A DNA stretch of 5,949 nt from Clostridia bacterium (lineage in GTDB: Bacteria; Bacillota; Clostridia; Oscillospirales; CAG-382). The notes under the pieces were generated by a model. That model worked only from the letters and a program-made list of their open reading frames with translations, was not told where the DNA came from and ran no database searches. The first letter of the stretch is position 1. Every line of letters begins with the position of its first letter. Location of the stretch: positions 1 through 5,949 of the forward strand of contig JAGBCG010000094.1 in the NCBI GenBank assembly GCA_017938055.1. The letters run 5' to 3'. This document shows positions 1 through 4,879 of the stretch, in pieces. A program made the translations under genes and the position numbers.

Positions 1-1251
1 GCCGTGCAGATACTTTAAGGCTTTGTCAGCAAAGAGCGATAAATCCACTTTGATTTTGAAGGAATTACCAAAGCATCTGAATAGATGATGATGGGGGATA
101 AATCTGTTTTTTTCAACATTACCCAGCTTCACACCGCAGGAGAATACCTTATTCTGCGGTATTTTTCCGTCAAAGTCAATGTAAACAAGATTTTCGTTGT
201 GTTTAAATACCTTTGAAAAGTCAAAGCTGAGCAAAGCCTTGTCGGTAAATTCACGCAAGGCTTTTATTTCACTCTCAGAGGGCTTTGATAATGGGGGTGA
301 ATACTTGCTTTTTTTTGACGGCTCGGATGAGCTGCTGTTTCTTTGAAGAACGGCAATAAACTGTCCCTCGCCTTTTGAAAGGTGTGGATAAAAGCGACGG
401 CATAAACGTATACTTTCGTCACACCCGTCAAAGCAATAACCGTTTGCTGTTACCTTGCAAACCTGTTCACTTGCAGGAATCAGGGAAAAATCAGGATGCT
501 TTCTGAGAAAAGCATCTACTTGCTTTTCGTTTTCGTCAAGAGAAAATGTGCATGTTGAGTACAGTAATATTCCGCCGTTTGTAACAAGCTCGCATGCAAC
601 ATCTAAAATTTTGCTTTGACGTTCACTGCAAACTCTGACGTTTTCAACACTCCATTCCCCAATGGCTTCTTGTGGGTATTTTCTGAACATTCCCTCACCG
701 CTGCAGGGAGCGTCGCATATAACAAGGTCAAAAAATCCGCCGTATATCTCAGATAAACCGTTTCTTTGTGTCATGTCATAATTTGTGACAACGGCGTTTT
801 TTATGCCGAAACGCTCAATGTTTCCCACAAGCGTTTTGCACCTTGATACGTTGTATTCGTTGGAAACAAGCATGCCGCCGTCCTTTGCACAAAGTGAGGC
901 ATACAGAGTTTTTCCGCCCGGAGATGCACAGCAGTCAAGCACGTTTGAAAATTCTAAGTGACTGACAGCCGAAACAGTTGCCATTGCTGACGGGTCCTGA
1001 ATGTAAAAAGCACCCGCATGGTGTAAGGGCGTGTTGCCTATGCCGTCATAGTCAAAATAATAGCCGTAATCCGAAAAAGGAATTTTCGTCATTTTTAATT
1101 CTTGCTTTATTGAATCGGATAAAATATCCCGTAAAAATAAAGCCTTGGACGGCTCTCCGTTTTCAAGCTCGTTAATAAAGCTTTCATAACTGTCGCCAAG
1201 AAGTAATTTCATTCTGTGTGTGAAATTTTCGGGAAGCTTTAAGGTGCTCAA
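1..1251 (-). CDS. rsmF: RsmF/NOL1-NOP2-Sun family RNA (cytosine-5) methyltransferase, 3'-truncated by window edge
   Basis: The product is an S-adenosylmethionine-dependent methyltransferase that makes 5-methylcytosine in RNA, most likely 16S rRNA, in the cytoplasm. The 417 visible residues begin with the family opening LPENFTHRMKLLLGDSYESF (residues 6-25). The SAM-binding motif I is DCCASPGGKT at 106-115. Motif IV is DAPCSGEGMF at 180-189, with Cys183 as the residue associated with product release. Motif VI is STCTF around Cys234, the expected nucleophile. Both catalytic cysteines are present. After about residue 290 the sequence matches the RsmF-type C-terminal RNA-binding region (KLGNVEKNRF, then KYLHG at the edge). 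Family members are usually about 450 residues, so roughly 30-50 residues and the stop lie outside the window. I chose the TTG at 1251-1249 because GGAGAG lies 6 nt upstream and because the next start, ATG at 1212, would remove the conserved LPxxF segment. The exact rRNA target cannot be read from sequence. The gene is divergent from the plus-strand operon. Confidence 0.93.
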   Translation of the reverse strand, partial: MSTLKLPENFTHRMKLLLGDSYESFINELENGEPSKALFLRDILSDSIKQELKMTKIPFSDYGYYFDYDGIGNTPLHHAGAFYIQDPSAMATVSAVSHLEFSNVLDCCASPGGKTLYASLCAKDGGMLVSNEYNVSRCKTLVGNIERFGIKNAVVTNYDMTQRNGLSEIYGGFFDLVICDAPCSGEGMFRKYPQEAIGEWSVENVRVCSERQSKILDVACELVTNGGILLYSTCTFSLDENEKQVDAFLRKHPDFSLIPASEQVCKVTANGYCFDGCDESIRLCRRFYPHLSKGEGQFIAVLQRNSSSSEPSKKSKYSPPLSKPSESEIKALREFTDKALLSFDFSKVFKHNENLVYIDFDGKIPQNKVFSCGVKLGNVEKNRFIPHHHLFRCFGNSFKIKVDLSLFADKALKYLHG

Positions 1252-1257
1252 ATCTTT

Positions 1258-1263
1258 CTCTCC
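1258..1263 (-). promoter_or_regulatory. Ribosome binding site of the rsmF-like gene
   Basis: On the minus strand GGAGAG lies 6 nt upstream of the TTG start codon at 1251-1249. It supports this non-ATG start over the internal ATG at 1212. Confidence 0.75.
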
Positions 1264-1287
1264 GTTATCTCAATTCTTATTTTTTAC

Positions 1288-1316
1288 ATTATATAATAAA
1301 ACAAAGCATATGTCAA
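1288..1316 (-). promoter_or_regulatory. Perfect-consensus sigma-A promoter driving the rsmF-like gene
   Basis: On the minus strand the -35 box TTGACA (1316-1311) is followed by a 17-bp spacer and the -10 box TATAAT (1293-1288). All 12 consensus bases match and the spacing is ideal. The predicted start site is near 1281, giving a leader of about 30 nt. It sits back to back with the plus-strand promoter. Confidence 0.88.
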
Positions 1317-1332
1317 TAAACAACAAAAATAC

Positions 1333-1361
1333 TTGACAAAAAATAAAATTGATGCGATAAT
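1333..1361 (+). promoter_or_regulatory. Sigma-A promoter (extended -10) for the rpiR-led operon
   Basis: The -35 box TTGACA (1333-1338), a 17-bp spacer and the -10 box GATAAT (1356-1361) match the consensus at 11 of 12 positions. TG at 1353-1354, one base before the -10 box, gives an extended -10. The predicted start site is near 1368, leaving a leader of about 40 nt before the ATG at 1407. No other strong promoter was noticed between here and the right edge, so it may drive the whole plus-strand group. Confidence 0.85.
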
Positions 1362-1393
1362 ATAGCTTGTACTGTTGTATACTTATTTAGAAC

Positions 1394-1400
1394 AGAGGTG
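1394..1400 (+). promoter_or_regulatory. Ribosome binding site of the rpiR-type gene
   Basis: AGAGGTG lies 6 nt before the ATG at 1407. The in-frame GTG at 1398 is part of this Shine-Dalgarno element, so it is an unlikely start. This decides for the 287-residue protein over the 290-residue version. Confidence 0.75.
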
Positions 1401-1406
1401 CGTAAA

Positions 1407-2270
1407 ATGCGTAAAGATTTGTTTGAGCTTATGGAAGAACATTTGCCTGAAATGTCAAAAAGCCATAAGCTGATAGCTACCTATATAAAAAAATCGGGAG
1501 AAATTGCGGCATACCTTACTGCAACAAAGCTTGGTGCGGCAATAGGAGTTTCTGAGTCTACGGTTGTAAGATTTGCACTGGAGCTTGGTTTTTCGGGATA
1601 TCCGGAATTTCAAAGTGTACTTCAGCAAAGCCTGCGTTCAAAGCTGACAGCTGTGCAGAGAATAGACGTTTCCCACAATATGCTCTCGGACAGTAATGTT
1701 GCAACGGGAATACTCACTGCAGATATGAATAATATTAAGGAGTCGCTGTCAAATCTTGATAAAGCCTCCTTTAATCAGGCAGTGGATACAATTTGTCAGG
1801 CAAAAAATATTTTTATAATAGGTATACGCTCATCAAGTATGCTTGCAGACTTTCTCAACCATTATCTGTGCTATATGTTTGGAAACGTAAAACTGTTGTT
1901 TTCCAACAGTACAAATGAACTTTTTGAGCAGATTTTCCGTATTACCAAGGGCGATGTGCTTGTAGCAATATCTTTTCCGCGTTATTCAAGCCGAACAAAG
2001 CTTGCAGCAGAGTTTGCAAAGAAAAAGGGAGCAAGCGTGATAGCCATTACTGATTCAGACTCATCACCTATTTCTTCATATGCCGATTCAAAGCTGTATG
2101 CAAAGAGCGACATGGCATCATTCGTTGATTCGCTTGTTGCTCCTTTAAGCATAATAAACGCACTTATAGCGGCAATAGGAAGAAAGAAAAAGGACACAAT
2201 AAAAGAAACCTTTGATGACCTTGAAAAAATCTGGGAAGAATATGACGTATATGAAAATGGCACAAAATAA
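1407..2270 (+). CDS. RpiR-family transcriptional regulator (HTH + SIS domain)
   Basis: This 287-residue protein is a DNA-binding regulator of the RpiR/MurR family, which usually senses phosphorylated sugars. The N-terminal HTH_6 domain spans about residues 1-77. Its recognition region includes TATKLGAAIGVSESTVVRF (38-56), then LGFSGYPEF (60-68), both typical of the family. A linker leads to the SIS domain (about 133-255), with the phosphosugar-binding loop IIGIRSSS (137-144) and the later family signatures SFPRYSSRT and AITDSDSSPIS. The length is normal (280-300) and nothing is broken. The ATG at 1407 is preferred to the GTG at 1398, which falls inside the ribosome binding site. The 3' end overlaps the following flavoprotein gene, implying co-transcription and probably translational coupling. 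Being the first gene after the promoter, it may regulate itself and the operon; this is inference. The effector is unknown, since RpiR proteins cannot be assigned a ligand from sequence alone. Confidence 0.93.
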   Translation: MRKDLFELMEEHLPEMSKSHKLIATYIKKSGEIAAYLTATKLGAAIGVSESTVVRFALELGFSGYPEFQSVLQQSLRSKLTAVQRIDVSHNMLSDSNVATGILTADMNNIKESLSNLDKASFNQAVDTICQAKNIFIIGIRSSSMLADFLNHYLCYMFGNVKLLFSNSTNELFEQIFRITKGDVLVAISFPRYSSRTKLAAEFAKKKGASVIAITDSDSSPISSYADSKLYAKSDMASFVDSLVAPLSIINALIAAIGRKKKDTIKETFDDLEKIWEEYDVYENGTK

Positions 2271-3546
2271 TGTAAAGATTGCAGTTGTGGGAGGCGGTCC
2301 GTCAGGAATGATGGCGGCAATAACTGCTGCTCAGAACGGTGCGGATGTAACACTGTTTGAAAAGAATAAGAGCCAAAAGGTGATTGATAAGGAAAAATAC
2401 TTTGATAATGCATATCTTGGCAAAAAGCTGCTTATAACAGGCAAGGGAAGATGTAACGTAACAAACGATTGCAGTCTTGAGGAATTTCTTGCAAACGTGC
2501 CTGTTAACTCAAAATTCATGTATGCCTCCTATAGTGCATTTCCGTCTGAAAAGGTCATGGAATTCTTCAGCGGGTCAGGAACACCGTTAAAGGTGGAAAG
2601 AGGAAACAGGGTGTTTCCTGTGTCAGATAAGTCAATAGACATTTTAAGGGTGTTGAAATCAAAGCTTCAACAGCAAAATGTGACGGTAGTCAATAAAAAG
2701 GTTGCAGATGTTGTAGCTGAGGATGGTGTTTTCTCTAAGATAGTAACTGAGGACGGAAAAAGTCATGCTTTTGACAGATGCATCATATGTACAGGCGGAG
2801 CATCCTATCCTGTAACAGGCTCTGACGGAGATGGATATACATTTGCAAAAAATGTGGGGCATACTATAAAGGAAATAAAGCCCAGCCTTGTGCCGCTTGT
2901 AAGTAAGGATAAGTGTTGCAGGGATATGATGGGACTTTCACTTAAAAACGTAGTGCTTACTGTTATGGACAGCAAAAAGAAAAAACCGTTGTATAAGGAA
3001 ATGGGAGAAATGCTGTTTACTCATTTTGGAGTTTCGGGACCTTTGGTACTGAGTGCATCCTCACATATGCGTGATATGAGTTGTGGAAGATATTTGCTGT
3101 GTATAGATTTAAAGCCGTCGCTTGATGAAAAAACACTTGACAGGCGTCTTTTGTCAGACTTTGAAAAATATAGTAATAAAAATATGGATAATGCCATGTG
3201 CGATTTGCTGCCGTCAAAAATGATAGTTCCGTTTCTTACAAAATGCGGCATAGCAAAGGAAGTAAAAACAAATACGCTTACTAAAGAGCAAAGAAGGACA
3301 ATTCTTGAAAACCTTAAATGCTTTAAGATTGAAGTTGAGGACTTTCGTCCCGTAGAGGAAGCAATTATAACAAGCGGAGGAGTAAACGTCAAAGAAGTAA
3401 ATCCCTCAACAATGGAGTCAAAAATAATAGAAAATCTGTATTTTGCAGGAGAAATACTTGATGTAGATGCCTATACAGGAGGCTTTAATTTGCAAATAGC
3501 TTTTTGTACGGGATATACGGCAGGAAAATCGGCGTCAGCCAATTAA
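2242..3546 (+). CDS. HI0933/BaiN-type FAD-dependent flavoprotein (YhiN family)
   Basis: This is a predicted FAD-binding oxidoreductase of 434 residues (HI0933-like family, COG2081), cytoplasmic and of unknown physiological substrate. Relatives carry names such as BaiN or aminoacetone oxidase family, but this context does not support a bile-acid role. The N-terminal Rossmann motif is VVGGGPSGMMAA (15-26), ending strand 2 at Glu40, which should contact the FAD ribose. The family signature GKKLLITGKGRCNVTN is at 60-75. The second FAD motif TGGASYPVTGSDGDG begins at 184, TSGGV is at 377-381, and the C-terminal FAGEILDVDAYTGGFN is at 401-416. About 17 residues (43-59) separate Glu-Lys-Asn40-42 from GKK, where homologues I recall have about three. 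The start is uncertain: ATG 2242 has GGGA 5 nt upstream, while ATG 2251 and ATG 2257 are alternatives. All overlap the rpiR 3' end. Confidence 0.9.
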   Translation: MTYMKMAQNNVKIAVVGGGPSGMMAAITAAQNGADVTLFEKNKSQKVIDKEKYFDNAYLGKKLLITGKGRCNVTNDCSLEEFLANVPVNSKFMYASYSAFPSEKVMEFFSGSGTPLKVERGNRVFPVSDKSIDILRVLKSKLQQQNVTVVNKKVADVVAEDGVFSKIVTEDGKSHAFDRCIICTGGASYPVTGSDGDGYTFAKNVGHTIKEIKPSLVPLVSKDKCCRDMMGLSLKNVVLTVMDSKKKKPLYKEMGEMLFTHFGVSGPLVLSASSHMRDMSCGRYLLCIDLKPSLDEKTLDRRLLSDFEKYSNKNMDNAMCDLLPSKMIVPFLTKCGIAKEVKTNTLTKEQRRTILENLKCFKIEVEDFRPVEEAIITSGGVNVKEVNPSTMESKIIENLYFAGEILDVDAYTGGFNLQIAFCTGYTAGKSASAN

Positions 3547-3555
3547 AGTTTTTTG

Positions 3556-3579
3556 CCAAGCTTTTTTTCAAAAAAGCGG
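3556..3579 (+). repeat. A/T-rich hairpin in the cmk leader
   Basis: In the 45-bp gap before cmk, GCTTTTTT (3560-3567) is perfectly complementary to AAAAAAGC (3570-3577). CC at 3556-3557 can extend the stem with GG at 3578-3579 if AA is bulged. The stem ends just before the cmk ribosome binding site. No T-run follows it, so it is not a standard terminator. It may be an mRNA-stability or translation-control element, or a copy of a dispersed intergenic repeat; neither can be decided from one copy. Confidence 0.5.
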
Positions 3580-3580
3580 A

Positions 3581-3588
3581 AAGGAAAG
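3581..3588 (+). promoter_or_regulatory. Ribosome binding site of cmk
   Basis: AAGGAAAG precedes the ATG at 3592, with AAGGA 6 nt away. It fixes the start at 3592, where the protein opens with the usual cytidylate kinase N-terminus. The in-frame TTG at 3553 lies inside the leader hairpin region and would add 13 non-conserved residues. Confidence 0.75.
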
Positions 3589-3591
3589 AAT

Positions 3592-4266
3592 ATGTACAGT
3601 ATAGCAATAGACGGCCCTTCGGGAGCAGGAAAGAGTACAATCGCAAAGGCGGTTGCCAAGAAAATAGGCTTTTTGTATGTTGATACAGGAGCAATATACA
3701 GGACTGTGGGACTTTTTGCAAAGAAAAATTCCATTGATCCAAATGACGAAAAAACACTTGCCGAAAATTTTTCAAAGATAGATATTCAACTTAAATGGGT
3801 GGACGGAACACAGCATGTTTTCCTGTCAGATGAGGATGTTTCGGAGGATATAAGAACCCCCCAGATGAGCATGTATGCTTCGGCTGTGTCAGCACTTCCT
3901 AAGGTCCGCCAGTTTCTTCTTGAAATGCAAAGGGACTTTGCAAGAAAGAATAATGTAATTATGGATGGCAGAGACATAGGAACGGTGGTTCTGCCTGATG
4001 CGGATGTTAAAATCTTTATGTTTGCTTCGCCAGAAAGCAGAGCAATGAGAAGATATAAGGAGCTTTTGGAAAAAGGCAAGCAAGTTACTTATGAGCAAGT
4101 GCTGAATGATATGGTGCTTCGTGATAAAAATGACTCGGAAAGACAAACAGCACCCTGTAAACCGGCAGAGGATGCGGTAATGCTTGATAATTCGCTTCTT
4201 TCTGTAGAGCAAAATGTTGATAAGGTGGTAGAAATAATAAATGAAAAAATCCATGGGCTTTTATAA
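3592..4266 (+). CDS. cmk: (d)CMP kinase (cytidylate kinase)
   Basis: The enzyme transfers the gamma-phosphate of ATP to CMP or dCMP, giving CDP or dCDP in the cytoplasm. It supplies CTP/dCTP for nucleic acids and for CDP-activated lipid precursors. The 224-residue length is typical of bacterial Cmk. The P-loop GPSGAGKST is at 8-16 and the nucleotide-monophosphate site DTGAIYR at 31-37. GRDIGTVV is at 126-133 and the lid-type sequence RDKNDSERQTAP at 177-188, followed by a conserved DAVMLDNS stretch. All recognisable signature motifs are intact. The start at ATG 3592 follows a good ribosome binding site. The gene follows the flavoprotein after 45 bp and its last 26 bp overlap plsC, so cmk and plsC are almost certainly co-transcribed. 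This pairing is common in Clostridia and makes metabolic sense, because phosphatidate made by PlsC is next activated with CTP. Confidence 0.97.
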   Translation: MYSIAIDGPSGAGKSTIAKAVAKKIGFLYVDTGAIYRTVGLFAKKNSIDPNDEKTLAENFSKIDIQLKWVDGTQHVFLSDEDVSEDIRTPQMSMYASAVSALPKVRQFLLEMQRDFARKNNVIMDGRDIGTVVLPDADVKIFMFASPESRAMRRYKELLEKGKQVTYEQVLNDMVLRDKNDSERQTAPCKPAEDAVMLDNSLLSVEQNVDKVVEIINEKIHGLL

Positions 4267-4879
4267 CTTTGTAACCTGGTTTCTCAGCGGTTTGTTCAGA
4301 CTGCTTTTTCGAGTTAAAATTATAGGAAAAGAAAATGAGAAAATTGATGGAGCAGCAATATACTGTGCAAATCACATGTCAAACTGGGATGCGGTAATTC
4401 TCGCAGTTTGCACAAAAAGACCTATTACATTTGTGGCAAAAAAGGAACTGTTCAAAGTGCCGGTGCTCAAAACACTTTTAAAGTGGCTGGGAGTTGAGCC
4501 TATCGACAGAGGCACAAATGACTTTATGGCAATGAAAACAATTCTTGGAATACTTAAAAACGGAGAAAGTATTTTTATGTTTCCGCAAGGAACAAGATAT
4601 CCCGGTGTTTTGCCTGAAAATACAGAGGTCAAAAGTGGTATTGCCATGATGATAAAGCACTCAAAAGCAACAGTGCTGCCAATAGGTCTTTACACAAAAG
4701 ACTATACAGTAAAGCTGTTTAAAAAGGTATATGTTGTAATAGGAGAGCCTGTGTCATTTGATTCGTTGAATATGGAAAGTTCATCAAGGGAAGAATACGA
4801 AAGAGTGTCAAATGAAGTTTTTGAAAGAGTGTGTGTACTCTGTAAGCAGGCAGAGGATTTGAATGATGGGGAAAAATAA
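4241..4879 (+). CDS. plsC: 1-acyl-sn-glycerol-3-phosphate acyltransferase (PlsC family)
   Basis: This membrane-associated enzyme probably acylates lysophosphatidate to phosphatidate in phospholipid synthesis, using acyl-ACP or acyl-CoA. The 212-residue protein opens with a hydrophobic segment (about 7-23) suited to membrane association. The catalytic block I, NHMSNWD, has the His-X4-Asp pair His45 and Asp50. Block II includes FVAKKEL (64-70) and IDRGTND (88-94). Block III is FPQGTR at 114-119, and block IV corresponds to VLPIGLYTKD. The block III glutamate common in the family (FPEGTR) is Gln116 here, though the rest of the block is intact. The start at ATG 4241 is preferred; GGTGG lies 12 nt upstream, which is rather far, and ATG 4253 is a shorter in-frame alternative. 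The gene overlaps cmk by 26 bp and ispH by about 17 bp. Acyl-donor and acceptor specificity cannot be read from sequence. Confidence 0.93.
   Translation: MKKSMGFYNFVTWFLSGLFRLLFRVKIIGKENEKIDGAAIYCANHMSNWDAVILAVCTKRPITFVAKKELFKVPVLKTLLKWLGVEPIDRGTNDFMAMKTILGILKNGESIFMFPQGTRYPGVLPENTEVKSGIAMMIKHSKATVLPIGLYTKDYTVKLFKKVYVVIGEPVSFDSLNMESSSREEYERVSNEVFERVCVLCKQAEDLNDGEK

Noticed and set aside
978..1175. Plus-strand 65-residue open frame
   Set aside because: It lies antisense within the well-supported methyltransferase gene, has no family motif and no convincing ribosome binding site.
3021..3392. Minus-strand 123-residue open frame
   Set aside because: It is antisense to the flavoprotein gene and has no motif or initiation signal of its own.
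3489..3516. Internal promoter before cmk (TTGCAA with a TATAC-like -10)
   Set aside because: The boxes are poor matches and lie inside the conserved flavoprotein C-terminus; such matches are expected by chance in AT-rich DNA.
2242..3546. Assignment as a dedicated bile-acid reductase (BaiN)
   Set aside because: The family name is shared, but none of the other bile-acid genes is nearby and the gene sits with cmk and plsC. Only the family-level call is supported.
3560..3577. Rho-independent terminator between the flavoprotein and cmk
   Set aside because: The stem is mostly A-T, has no GC-rich core and no T-run after it on either strand, so efficient termination is unlikely.
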